The notes beneath the pieces were generated by a model that saw only the letters and a program-made list of their open reading frames with translations, was not told the DNA's origin and did no database searches. Below are positions 34,033 to 45,018 of a DNA stretch of 64,000 nucleotides, piece after piece. This DNA is from Apium graveolens (lineage: Eukaryota > Streptophyta > Magnoliopsida > Apiales > Apiaceae). The DNA lies in NCBI RefSeq assembly GCF_009905375.1, contig NC_133647.1, forward strand, positions 62,001-126,000, written 5' to 3'. The position numbers and the translations under genes were made by a program. Within the stretch, counting starts at the first letter, position 1. The number at the start of each line of letters is the position of its first letter.

Positions 34033-35888
34033 CTACTCCTCCATGCGGGAGCCTTCATTCTCTTTCTCCTTATCAGCGCCTTCAGCGTCCTTCGCAGGAG
34101 AAGCGGGAGGAGAAGCAGTGTTAGGATCCAAGATGCGATCATCTGGCTGAGGAGAGTCGAAGAGGGCGTCTATGCTGTCCTCTGACTCAGCCTGCTCAGG
34201 ACTTATAAAGTCCTTAGGGTCGACTAAGCCCGGGTACTTCTCAGAAACAGCCTTCACGGCCGCATCCCATCCCTGAGTGAACTGTAGGGAGTAAAGACCC
34301 TCATCATGAATCTCCATGAGATTCTTAAACTTGTCAGAATCCATGTAGTCATCAATGAGCTTATCCTTATCGCTCCTAAGTTTCACCAGCTCGGAATGAG
34401 CCTTAGCCAGCTCCTCTTTCTTCGTGTCTAGCTTCTTCTCTAGGACCTTGGCTCTCTCCTCCCACTTCTTCATCTCCTTTTCAAAAACATCAGAGTTACC
34501 CTTCCAAGATCTAGCCTGATGTAGGGCCGCCTGGAAATAGGTATTACTCTGCAAAGAAATATGTATGAGTTGGCGCAAATTTATTGGGATACAAGAAAAG
34601 TTGAAATTCACAAAAGGAAGAGAAGAAAAAAGAAAATTACCGCAGCTTGGGCTTGAGAGCCCAGAAGCTCAATAGTCTCAACATCACTCCCCGTAACAAT
34701 GTCAGTGAAATCATGGGGAGTGATGGAATGGTACGACCAATCCTTGGCATGTTTGGTGGATCCAACCACCGTATCGCTCCTCCTGAAGCCCCAGTTAGGC
34801 CTGAAGGAATGTGCCTTAAGTGGAGGATCCACATCGTCCCCCAGCTCGACCACCGGGACGTGGGGCTTAAGGAAAGTAGGACCGTCAGGTTTGCTCCTGG
34901 GATCCCTGTTTAACTTGGCCCTCTTCTGGCGGCTAGATTCCCCCTCCTTGGGCCTATTGACGTTATTAATAGCCTCACAAGCTGAAAGGAAAAGCAGAAG
35001 GAATGTTAAAATCCAGAAAAAAGAAAAAGTACGGTTAAAGAGAAGGAAAAATAATTTCGCAGGTATAAGTTTACCCTTATCACTGGCCTGGGAGAGACCA
35101 ACTTTCTTCAAGGAAAACTCCTCTAAAAGGGTCCAGGTGTCTGTTTTCCCATCGTCTGAAATTAAGGCTTGGTAGGCCACCTCCTCCTCATCAGTTAATC
35201 TGATGCTACCAGGACTACCATCTGATACTTTGCAAAATGGCCTACGGAAGAGTGTGGCCCAATCACCCCCAGCCCAGGTCAGCCTAACAAACGCATCCCT
35301 CCATTTAGGGTTGTTCTCGACTATAGAGTTACTATCAAAGATATGGGGAATTTTGGGCCGTTGGCGAATTAAAACCCAGCCCGGCTGACTCATGGAACTA
35401 TTATAGAATTGGAAAACTTTCCTAAAGACTGCTACGGAAAGAGGAAAGCTATTCCTGAGACAAAGGACCATAAAACAGATAATGTTCCTCCAGGCGTTAG
35501 GAGGGAGTTGACAAGGGTTGATTCGTACATCGGCTAGTAAACGAGGAATAAATTCGTGAAATGGGAACCTAAGACCTGCGGTCAGGGCTCCTCGATAAAT
35601 GAACAGGGTATCCCCCTCCCAATTACAAGTCCTATCCCCAGGGGCGGCTGGAGTGATCCTAAGGTGGGGTGGAAGTCTGTACAGGGTATTCATAGACTCT
35701 ATCCTATCATCTAACTCATGAAAAGTGTTACCATGATTATACGAATCTAACTCAGACAGAGAAGGATATTCATCACCTCTCGAGTTAATCATATCAATGA
35801 GGGAAGTATATGGAGATTGAATTTGGATGTTTGTACCTCTCTTAGAGACATTCATCTTCTGCAAACGAGCTAGGTCACGGTCCGCCAT
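34033..35888 (-). CDS. Antisense gene of element B: gypsy-type transposon domain protein, three exons
   Basis: Exons 35888-35075, 34981-34641 and 34548-34033 give 556 residues. Introns of 93 and 92 bp have GT/AG ends (donors GTAAAC and GTAATT, acceptors TTTCAG and TTGCAG) and restore frame. ATG 35888 is the first ATG after the TATA box. Residues about 100-200 contain GLRFPFHEFIPRLLADVR and PNAWRNIICFMVLC, resembling the Pfam domain called 'putative gypsy type transposon' (PF04195), from memory. The middle is Lys/Arg-rich (RQKRAKLNRDPRSKPDG), a possible nuclear signal. Exon 3 is a strong coiled coil (EKEMKKWEERAKVLEKKLD) followed by an acidic Pro/Ala tail. No membrane segment or signal peptide. 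Opposite in strand to gag-pol. Element A carries a broken homolog in the same place. Function unknown; DNA or chromatin binding or antisense control are possible but not shown. Confidence 0.8.
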
Positions 35889-36054
35889 TAATATGCTTCG
35901 GTTGAAGGCTTGAAACCCAGAAATACTTGAGAATGGAGGAGCTGCGGTGGCTTTGGTCGCCGGAAATCGCCTTCAAAAGGGAGAACTTTAGAGAAAAATG
36001 TGGGATGAAATGAGAAGTGGGAAGTGAAGTGAGGATTCTCACTCCACACTACAC

Positions 36055-36061
36055 TTATATA
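36055..36061 (-). promoter_or_regulatory. TATA box of the antisense gene in element B
   Basis: On the minus strand CTATATAAGTG, about 170 bp before the ATG at 35888. The sequence between has no other ATG. Together with the intron structure this suggests an independent RNA polymerase II transcription unit inside the retrotransposon. Confidence 0.6.
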
Positions 36062-36203
36062 GGCGAAAAGCTCGGAATACGAGGCGTTTTTAGGCCCATT
36101 TAGCCAGGCCCAACCTAAAGGCCCATCTACAAGAAGTATCAGGAACAATCTAGAAGCTCCTGTGGAATTTAAAAAGTCAAAAATCGACCAGAACCTTAAT
36201 ATG

Positions 36204-36790
36204 GTTCGATCAGAGTCCTGATCGACAGAGAAGAGAGTCCTGATCGATATCTTATTCGAACAGGAGGGAAGAAATCTCCTAAGATCGATCAGAGTCCTGA
36301 TCGACAGAGAAGAGAGTCCTGATTGATATGCTATTCGAACAGGAGGGAAGAAATCCCCTAAGATCGATCAGAGTCCTGATCGACACAGAAGAGAGTCTTG
36401 ATCGATATCTTATTCGAACAGGAGGGAAGAAATCCCCTAAGATCGATCAGAGTCCTGATCGACGGAGAACAGAGTCCTGATCGATATTTCATTCGATCAG
36501 AATGGTCGAGAGCCATTTAATTCGTTCAGAGTCCTGATCGAAATCGATCAGGAATCCTGGTCGATTAAACCCGTGTAGCAATCGACTAGGGTGTCACTTT
36601 GAAGGCCAATTCGGTCAGAATCCTGATCGAAATCGATCAGGACTCCTGTCGACCAGAGTGTAAGATCCTGAGCTAATTCGATCAGGATCCTGATCGATTT
36701 TGGCTGCATCCTGATCGATTTTGTCTGCATCCTGATCGATTTCGAATGCATCCTGATCGATTTCGAATGCATTCTGATCGATTTTAAGCC
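36204..36790. repeat. 79-bp tandem repeats and GATC/TCGA-rich region
   Basis: Units starting at 36204, 36283, 36362 and 36441 (the last partial) have an exact 79-bp spacing. Each contains CGATCAGAGTCCTGATCGAC, an imperfect palindrome. From about 36530 shorter units follow, with repeated TGCATCCTGATCGATTT. Very rich in GATC and CGAT. Confidence 0.85.
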
Positions 36791-36800
36791 ATAAAATTAA

Positions 36801-37500
36801 GGATAAGTCCCGGGAAATTAGGGAAAAATCCAGAAAAATAAGGATAAGTCCCGGGAAATTAGGGAAAAATCCAGAAAAATAAGGATAAGTCCCGGGAAAT
36901 TAGGGGAAAATCCAGAAAATTAAGGATAAGTCCCGGGAAATTAGGGAAAAATCCAGAAAATTAAGGATAAGTCCCGGGAAATTAGGGAAAAATCCAGAAA
37001 ATTAAGGATAAGTCCCGGGAAATTAGGGAAAAATCCAGAAAATTAAGGATAAGTCCCGGGAAATTAGGGAAAAATCCAGAAAATTAAGGATAAGTCCCGG
37101 AAAATTAGGGAAAAATCCAGAAAATTAAGGATAAGTCCCGGGAAATTAGGGGAAAATCCAGAAAATTAAGGATAAGTCCCGAGAAATTAGGGAAAAATCC
37201 AGAAAATTAAGGATAAGTCCCGGAAAATTAGGGAAAAATCCAGAAAATTAAGGATAAGTCCCGGGAAATTAGGGAAAAATCCAGAAAATTAAGGATAAGT
37301 CCCGGGAAATTAGGGAAAAATCCAGAAAATTAAGGATAAGTCCCGGGAAATTAGGGAAAATCCAGAAAATTAAGGATAAGTCCCGGGAAATTAGGGAAAA
37401 ATCCAGAAAATTAAGGATAAGACCCGGGAAATAAGGAAAAAATCCAGAAAATAAGGAAAAAATCCCGGAAATAAGGAAAAAATTCCTGGAAATTAAGATA
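36801..37500. repeat. 41-bp tandem array, about 16 copies
   Basis: Units begin GGATAAGTCCCGGGAAATTA and repeat every 41 bp from 36801 to about 37430 with few changes (one unit is 1 bp shorter). They then decay into shorter AAGGAAAAAATCC-type pieces until about 37520. Long ORFs on the minus strand here are repeat artefacts. It lies between the antisense gene promoter and the 3' LTR, where Tat and Ogre elements are known to carry variable tandem repeats. Confidence 0.92.
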
Positions 37501-37623
37501 ATTCCTGAATAAAAGGAAAAATTCATTGTAAATGTGTAGGTCGCTCCACACTTTACGGAAAAACGAAACCCTGTAAGGGAACAAATAGACTTAACTTCTG
37601 CGAAACCTAATCAATGTTTCCCA

Positions 37624-37639
37624 AAAGTTGGGGGGCAAA
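37624..37639 (+). other. Polypurine tract of element B
   Basis: AAAGTTGGGGGGCAAA directly before the 3' LTR at 37640. Confidence 0.85.
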
Positions 37640-38207
37640 TGATAGGGATAAATAAATTATGATTGTATAATTAAATACTGCATTAATTGTATAAGCTGTG
37701 GGCTGCTAGGCCCAATAAAAAGATATATGAAACTCAGACCAGAAAGGTTAAGCCTGATGGACCAGATCAGGCCTGATGGAATAAAAAAGGCCCAAAAGCC
37801 CTAATTATTAATTAATTCCGTAATTAATTAATAAGGGAAAAATCAGCTATTGAGAAGAGTCCCGGTAAGGATATAAATCCTTATAGATTAGCCTCAAGGG
37901 GACCTAAAAGGATAAGGAATCAGCTTCCTACTTCCTAGGACTCCTAAGTCTATCCTAATTCAGAGGCTTGTCCACCAAGTCTCCTATACCAAGTCCAATT
38001 CAAGGACTCCCACATCTATATAAGGGGCCTCACCCCACAAATCAGAACTACGTTTTTTGGCTTGATTCTCTAATTCACAGAGATACGTAGGCATCTCGTA
38101 AAGGCAGATTGAGTCACGAAACACGAGAGCAGCCATTAAAGGCCTTGAGCTCCCGAATCTTAGTATTAAACACAGCAAGTAATAACCTTGATTTCTTATC
38201 CATAACA
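37640..38207 (+). repeat. 3' LTR of element B
   Basis: 568 bp, same ends as the 5' LTR, three substitutions. TATA box at 38017-38023. Followed by the target duplication ACCGA (38208-38212). Confidence 0.97.
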
Positions 38208-38212
38208 ACCGA

Positions 38213-39170
38213 TATATTATCTTTCAATTATTTTTGAAGAAAAATCATCTTTCACATTTTACTTTAGTTTTAACCAGATTCAAAAGTATAATTTTTTTAA
38301 CCGCTTCGATAATAGCGTTCATTTAATATTTTATGCCCGCTCATCTTAATGTTGATTAAGTTAGGTCCTAGTCATATAATTTTCTATAATATTACATGAT
38401 TTTTAATTTAATTTAAACTAAATTTTAATAGAATTGCTTGTATTTTTTCAAAAAATAGCAAAATTGTGATTTAAAATAGAGAAGCTAATGGATTTTAGCT
38501 AAAAAGTTAATTGGTTAGATTATTTTTTAATTTAAAAAGATAGGAAATCATGGAAAGGGACAAACAATTAGAAATAATAGAATCTTTACGGAGCAATATA
38601 GTTTATGGTGGGTTTTGGCGTTTGTTTTATGCACCAAATGGGGTGCATGTGCAATGTTTTATAGGCAGGTTGTCAGCTTGCACATTAGATAATTGTTTGT
38701 TAGTCTGTCTCCTTTACACTTTGTTAAATAATAATGTAAAAGATTATTTTGAACTCTGTTCTGTAGAATATGTTGCATATTTAGATAATGTGTTTTTTAA
38801 TATCATCCATTTAGGCTTGGGAAACGACAAACGTAACATGCTTAGAACTTATAAAAGTCAGGGTGGTTCTCGGTTAACGAGTCTGGTTACTCATAATTAA
38901 AAAATTTAGTTGTTTATCTGGTTGCTAAAACAAGGGCTACGTGGGGAAGTAAATATTATATAATCGGGTATTTATCAACTAATCTTGTACTTACATACAG
39001 TGAAACGGGACGGATTTTTTCGAAATATCAAATGAATACCACATCTGTCCCCTAGTTTATCAGGACGGTTTGCTCCGACAGGGGGTGTTCAATTTATATA
39101 TATAGGGGATGAACAAATATAAATTAAAATTAAAATAGAAATTATCAACCAGTCTAAGTCATTAGATCTA
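38213..39170. other. AT-rich intergenic region
   Basis: No supported gene. A 116-codon frame at 38550-38900 has no recognisable domain. Its end (about 38815-38932) is part of a sequence repeated at about 40770-40900, sharing strings such as CATGCTTA, TAATTAAAAAATTTA and TGATCTGGTTGCTAA-like blocks, so it is probably repeat-derived. Confidence 0.4.
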
Positions 39171-39173
39171 TTA

Positions 39174-39885
39174 GGGTATGTCCAACCATGTTAGCTGAAA
39201 TGGTTAGCCAAATCATGATTATGTAAAATTTTATTGAACCTGTAAGGCCATGCATTCCAGCGGTATTAGCTATAATCATTAGCTATATTCAAAAATATTA
39301 TTTTATTCCTATTTTTCAGATTTATATATATATATATATAAACTTTAAATAATTAAATGAATTTAGTTAATACTTAATTCAATACATGAATAAAATATAT
39401 AATTGTAAGTTAATAATTATTACAACTGAAAATATAATAACATATAAATATAACAAAAATATTTTTAATAAAAAGTTACTAATATATATTATATTATATA
39501 TATATATATTGTTTGTTAAAAATAATTAATAAATTTTGTTAATAAGAGAACAATATTTTCACACTTAATATTATATAAATTAAAATTATTATATATAAAA
39601 TAATAATTTTAATATTTATGTATTAAATATTATATAAATATATGCATGTTTAATGTGTATGTGTACGTAGTAATGTGTAGATTTAGGTTTAAACATGAAT
39701 TAAATCTGACGTGGAAGATATAGTTAATACCTACAGATTCAACAAATATAGAAGACGAGATGAAGGATATCTAAATTTTTTGCTAACAGGTGATGTGGTT
39801 GGAGTGGTGTTTTTTTTACCTAATATATATATGTGAGTGACACGTAAGATTTTTAGCTAACAGGAGGCCTTGTTTGGAGATGCTC
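39174..39885. mobile_element. PIF/Harbinger-like MITE (712 bp) with TTA target duplication
   Basis: TTA at 39171-39173 and 39886-39888. Ends are GGGTATGTCCAACCA on the left and, as reverse complement of the right, GAGCATCTCCAAACA; both sides then reach GTTAGCT. A 3-bp TTA duplication is typical of PIF/Harbinger (Tourist) elements. The interior is very AT-rich with no coding sequence. Confidence 0.55.
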
Positions 39886-39888
39886 TTA

Positions 39889-40163
39889 GTCCCCCTAAAT
39901 TACCCCACCCAAATACTCTACATCCTCCCACACCTAATTTCAGTTTTTTCCCTCCGTTTTTAATTTAATTTTTCCCGTCAAACCGTAAGTTTTTTTTTAA
40001 AATCCGATTTCGCTATATTTTTCTACATCTCTCAACGATCGATTTGCATATCATATGTGTTATATTTCGAATTAGTTTTTTTAAAAAAATTATTTGGTTT
40101 CTAATTTCTATTCTTAATTGGTTTTTATTGGAGTAACCCCTATATTTATATATATATATATAT
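39889..40163. other. Partial relative of the neighbouring MITE
   Basis: Strings such as CATCCTCCCACACC, CCCTCCGTTTTTAATTTAATTTTTCCCGT and AAAATCCGATTTCGC-like blocks resemble 40205-40320 inside the next element, in the same direction, so a fragment of the same family seems to lie side by side with it. No gene. Confidence 0.35.
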
Positions 40164-40596
40164 AGTCTTACTCCAATACAAACTAAATTAAAATACAAAC
40201 TACAAACTGCATCATCCCACACATAACTCCACCTTATTCCCTCTATTTTTTATTGAATTTTTCTCGTTAATTGGTGAATTCTTTTTAAAATCTAACTTCA
40301 CTGTATTTTATTAACATCCTCCGACAATACTGATTAGTGATTCAGTTAAGCTTAAATACTGATTTCTCGTCAAAATATGGCAAATATGATATGCAAATTG
40401 ATAAGTGGAAGATGGAGAAAAATATGGTAAAATTATTATTTTTAAAAAGGTAACCGATTAACGTGAAAAGTCAAATAAAAAATGAAAGGAAAATAATACA
40501 TAATGCACATGGAAGAGAGAGAAAGGGATTAAACACATGACTCTTATTGATTTGTAGTTTGTATTCTAATATTATTTTGTATTTGAGCACTTGCCT
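40164..40596. mobile_element. MITE-like element in a TA-repeat target
   Basis: Left end AGTCTTACTCCAATAC and reverse complement of the right end GGCAAGTGCTCAAATAC are followed on both sides by AGAATACAAACTACAAA-like sequence, giving imperfect inverted repeats of about 50 bp. Both flanks are TATATA runs, so the target duplication cannot be resolved (TA is possible). Confidence 0.5.
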
Positions 40597-42659
40597 ATAT
40601 ATATATATATATATCAGTCCCACATAATCAAACAATATCATCTAAATCACGTGAATTAATATAAATCATATTTAAACGACAAGTTTTGTTTAAGGAGCCA
40701 TAATCATAAATAATTATATATGGTCTTCATCAATCAACATTTGCTTCATTAGTCTATACTCTGTACACAACTTGGTGAAACGACAACGTAATAGAAATAA
40801 CATGCTTAAGTTTTAGGGACCCAGGAGTCGAGGAGGTTCTTGATTAAAAAGCCTGGTTCCTAATAATTAAAAAATTTAACTGTTGATCTGGTTGCTAATA
40901 ATTAAAAAGTTATAATTTATAATATTACATTCAAATCAAGTTGAGCTGCTTGCAGCAAGCTGCTCGAGCTCATTTAAAAAGGATAAATGCAGCTTCAACT
41001 TGAATACAATTCAAAATCAATAAAAAAATTTGAATTTGTTTAAAACGAGTCTGATCGAGAATGCGTCCAAGACTAAATTCCATCTCAAATTCAAAACTTG
41101 TTTCAATTCAATTTGGCTAGGTTAACTGGAGCATACAGTAGAATGAAACAATAAATACAAAGAAATCTGGAGAATGCTGAAGCGAGACTGCGAGAGACAT
41201 TGTAATGATTTACTACCAAGTTACTAACAATGATAATGATTCTCTGTTAGTTGAAGGTTTCTCTTTATACTAGAAAATCACAACGTTCAATAAACTAATT
41301 CCCCAACAATATCGCAAACCCCAACATCATTATCATTCATACAAGAATAACCAACGAACTACAAAATCAAAAACAACGGAATCCAGATATATCAACTTTA
41401 AGAGCACATAATATCGTATAAAACACATTATAAACGAGTGTTTAACTAATTATAGAATTAAAAAGTTAAAAACATGTGGATCCTTCAATACTAGCCGTTG
41501 CAACGTATGAGTAGAATGACGGTAGTTATTGTGTTAGAGATAGTTGAGGTTGTTGCTACTGGCTAGCTTGCTAGTAACCACAAAGGAAGGTTGCCATTCA
41601 ATTTAGGTAAATTTTACATGAAGAAGGGAATAATTATCATACCAGAAAAAAGTAATCATTATCTTATTCTTTTGGAATAACTTGCGAAAGATATCATAGA
41701 AGAAATGTTAAACAAAATTAACCACAAAAATAAGGAAATACGGTAAGATTTTGGTCCAAAGAATTAAAGTAAACTGCAGCCACAGCTATTAACTATGGAC
41801 TTAGCAACCAGCTATGTCTCAGGACATACAATGTGTAAACAGAATGTACTTGAATCTTTGACCGCCTATACAGATTATACAACACCAAAGAAACTACAAG
41901 GAATAAGCCTTGGCAAAGTAATGCCTATTTGAGACAATAAAGGGCCAAAAGATAATTATTAGAGTCTAATCTTGAAAATGACTCCTATAAGTTCAGAAAT
42001 TTACCCTTGATACAACCGGGTGCTACGGTATGCTTAAAGTTGATCAACAGCTACGCTACCACAAAATAATGTAAAGAACTCATTTAGGGATATGAAAACA
42101 CTTCTCGTAATCTCAACACGTCTTACAACAATGATAAACTAAAGAAAAATAGTGATAGGCTATCAACTTGTTCCACTAGTAGATATGCGTTAAAACTTGA
42201 AATCCTCGCAAAGAACCTACTACTAGCTACTGCCCAGTTTTTTATCAATAAACTGCATGTAAACTGAATGTGGACATACATAATGTGATCAAATGGTTTC
42301 CGACATTCCACTTGCATGTTTTCTTCTTATCACACACATTCTTATTATGCAATGCAAGAAAAAAGCTGAAAACTTACATTGTAAAACAACATTAAGACGT
42401 CCAAACATGTGAAAAGCAATATACTACCATAAGCACAGGCAATGTATTATAGGGACTTTTGAATTGTTTTACAAAGAATAGGAAGTATACAAGATACTAA
42501 AATATTCGTCATGCTAGTAAAAGATGAAAGCATATTATTTATAAGTATTTAAGAAAATGCAAATACAATACTGCAAAACATTCTTCTAAAAGAAAAAAAT
42601 TGAAGAAAATCATTAGCGAAAACTGATACTACACACATTAAAAGATTTCAAGCAAAGAA
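40597..42659. other. AT-rich intergenic region
   Basis: About 2 kb with no supported gene. It contains the second copy (about 40770-40900) of the repeat noted at 38815-38932. All frames are short and lack recognisable motifs. Confidence 0.4.
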
Positions 42660-42745
42660 GGCTGTCTCGGCACCGCACCTAGGTGTAGAGGTAAGGTAAG
42701 ATCTGCATACAACATACACTAAAACTAATACTGGGTACCCTGGTT
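42660..42745 (+). mobile_element. SINE-like remnant
   Basis: GTGTAGAGGTAAGGTAAGAT, then CTGCATACAACATACAC and CTGGGTACC, resemble the conserved 3' part of plant SINEs of the TS/Au type (AGGTAAGGTCTGCGTACA, then CTGGGTA). Only this part is recognisable, so the fragment is short and old. Confidence 0.35.
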
Positions 42746-42887
42746 AGGTTTCAAATGGCTAAACTATTTCATAGATATTGAAAAATTATTACTTTGAACT
42801 GAACTACATAACATATGTTAAAGGCAAACTAGATTGAAATATAACAAGATGAAATCAGATAGCTCGTTTATGGATAGAAAAAGTAAC

Positions 42888-43910
42888 GGTAGCAATTTCG
42901 GATATCGGGTCAGGTTGACTGTGCTCAGGTCGTATTTTCCGGTCTACCCGACCCGATAATAATTTGGGTTGAAAAATATGACCTGAGAACTAAAATCATC
43001 TTCTTGGAGAGAGATCTCCTTGGTGCTAACAGAATCATCAGCAAATTTTTCGATAAATAAACATATCATTTATGTTTGATTTGGTCGGGTGAATAGAACG
43101 GAACGGAATGAGTGAAATCAAAAGAAAAAAAAGAGAGGTGTGAGGGAAGACCAGAGAAAAAATGAGTTAGCGAAGTTCTTTTATGATTAGATATGGGTAG
43201 AAATGAGTATAAGGAAAATGGAGCATTCCCTCCCAATTTGGAAGGTTTGAGCTTTAGTTGAGTTTGTTAGGAAAGGAATGGAGAAAGGAATGAAAACTTT
43301 CAACATTTATCCATACTACATTTATAGTTCAAATTTCATAACATTCCCTCAACTTTCATTCATCTCAACTAAACACAATACTAGGGTACAAAACTTACCT
43401 AAATCTACAACAAACAGACTAATTGAGGAGATGCTAAAGGGTCCACAACTGAGCAAAAAAATAGGGCACCAAACCACCCAAAATACCAACACAAATACAC
43501 TATCTGGAAAATGAAAGAGAGCATCACGAAGAAAAGAAAATATTATAGATGAAGTCAATTATTTCCAGAGAGGAGAAACGGTTTTAAGAGGCGTGAGTAG
43601 GAGAATTACTTGGAAGTCGAAAAATGAAAAGCTAATAAATGAAATGATTGGCTTATACATCACATATATTTTTGTTTATGTTGGGACTCTAGATGGGCCT
43701 AACCTCCAAATGGGCCACACTTTTAACATAACTCAGTGTATATAAGTAATTTATAGATACATATAAGTAATTTACATATATTCCAGGTGACTTTTAGGTG
43801 ACCCCAAATCAACCAGAGAATTACTTGAAATCCCGAAATTAATCCGAACCCGAAACCCAATTTGCATTTTTAGGCAAAATTCATGCCTTGTCGGGTCCGA
43901 TTTTGCTACC
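42888..43910. mobile_element. Possible transposon with GGTAGCAA ends
   Basis: GGTAGCAATTTCGGATATCG on the left and, as reverse complement of the right end, GGTAGCAAAATCGGACCCG, each followed by CGGGT-rich sequence. No clear target duplication. The interior has no coding sequence. Ends of this kind, rich in CGGGTTCGGGT, are common in plant intergenic DNA. Confidence 0.35.
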
Positions 43911-44469
43911 CTAAGAAAAAGAATCAAGTAAATAATATTGAACAGAGTAGATTGAGAAATATAATAGTTGGAAACTATAATAATACAATCCCTTGGGGAA
44001 AACAATTAAGCATCAACATGTCGTCGGTTCGAAATGATGCAATGCAGAAGGAAGAATTGTAAGGTTGACTGTCATAAACAATAGCGGCAGTAGGCAATCT
44101 TTGGTAGATTGTGAAGTGTGAACATAATTCTTTTCATATCATTTGAGCATGTACCAATATCTGCCTCAAAAGTATAACAATCCTAACTAAAAAATAGTAT
44201 AATATTTAGGTTTCGGTACATAATCATATAAGGGAACATCTATACAACGAAGATTCGCTGCATGTGTGTCTGTATTACAAAAGTACGTTAACATTAAAAA
44301 TTTAGTTTGGCAAGATCCGATATAACCCCTGAAAAATACGAATCCGGCCATCCGGGTTAGGGTTTATTGTTTATTCGGTAAATCTAGGGGTGATCCAAAA
44401 TTGACCCGAAAGTTCGGGTTATTTTCGGGTTGTTTTTTGGGTTTCTCGAAATCATATAAACTAATCAAT

Positions 44470-44502
<33 letters not shown>

Positions 44503-44976
44503 ATTATTCATATTATATATTAATTTTATATATAGATAAGATATATAAATAATATGCTATTATTTATATATACTATTAAAATTTCATTTATCATTAATTA
44601 ATAACTTTATTTTATCACTATTTTGTATAGTTGTACTCTTTCGGGTTTTGTCGGTTTACCCGCAATCTAAAGTCGGTGCAAGGTTAACAATTAGAATTAG
44701 AGGAAGAAAGAAAGAAATATAGAAATAAGGTAGTTTAAGGAAAACTCAACTCGTGCCGGAGTAACATAGCCACGGGCACAGGCCATGTCTACACTGAATT
44801 AATCCATTTGAAACTAAAGAAGTACATATATCATTTAAAGTTGTAAAGGATATCAGAAAACTCTACATGTATCTGACTTTCAACTATTATCATCTCTTTT
44901 TTTCCTCTCTACTAAAGCTCAAATATAATCCTCTGCACATTATTAACTTTTAGCCTAACCTGCAAACAGCAAACAC
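43911..44976. other. Intergenic region downstream of the TBC gene
   Basis: AT-rich, with a TA/TG microsatellite at 44470-44502 and a stretch of CGGGTT-like repeats at 44340-44460. The 3' UTR of the TBC gene may reach into its right part. No independent gene seen. Confidence 0.4.
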
Positions 44977-45018
44977 TTATCGACCCATGTCGTAGCAAGC
45001 AACTTCAGAATTGGACCC
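44977..45018 (-). other. Candidate last exon of the TBC gene
   Basis: After a pyrimidine-rich tract and CAG acceptor the phase-0 frame reads 13 residues ending GRWD-less ...CYDMGR and a TAA at 44979-44977. It joins in phase to exon 9 (47671-47588). The junction would need an intron of 2.6 kb, and no protein conservation supports the 13 residues, so this is only a candidate. Confidence 0.25.

Larger units (their letters stand above)
27367..38207 (+). mobile_element. Element B: young full-length Tat-lineage Ty3/gypsy retrotransposon with an antisense gene
   Basis: 10,841 bp. Target duplication ACCGA at 27362-27366 and 38208-38212. Two 568-bp LTRs starting TGATAGGG and ending CATAACA, with primer binding site and polypurine tract in place. 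Internal layout: sense gag-pol (27968-33673 including the tail after one stop), a short spacer, an opposite-strand three-exon gene (34033-35888) with its own TATA box, a 79-bp tandem repeat array, a 41-bp tandem repeat array, then the polypurine tract. By eye the LTRs differ at 3 of 568 positions, so it is younger than element C. Extra antisense ORFs in this position are known for the plant Tat lineage. Confidence 0.96.

Noticed and set aside
36801..37500. Regular 41-bp repeats as a CRISPR array
   Set aside because: Units are directly adjacent without variable spacers and lie inside a plant retrotransposon; it is a tandem minisatellite.
37269..37526. 85-codon minus-strand frame rich in Phe, Ile and Leu
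   Set aside because: It is the 41-bp repeat read in one frame; the protein repeats with the array.
38550..38900. 116-codon plus-strand frame as a gene
   Set aside because: No recognisable domain, AT-rich intergenic context, and its end overlaps a repeat also found near 40770-40900.
44350..44366. Telomere-like GGGTTAGGGTTTAT string
   Set aside because: Single occurrence in CGGGTT-rich low-complexity DNA; no array.
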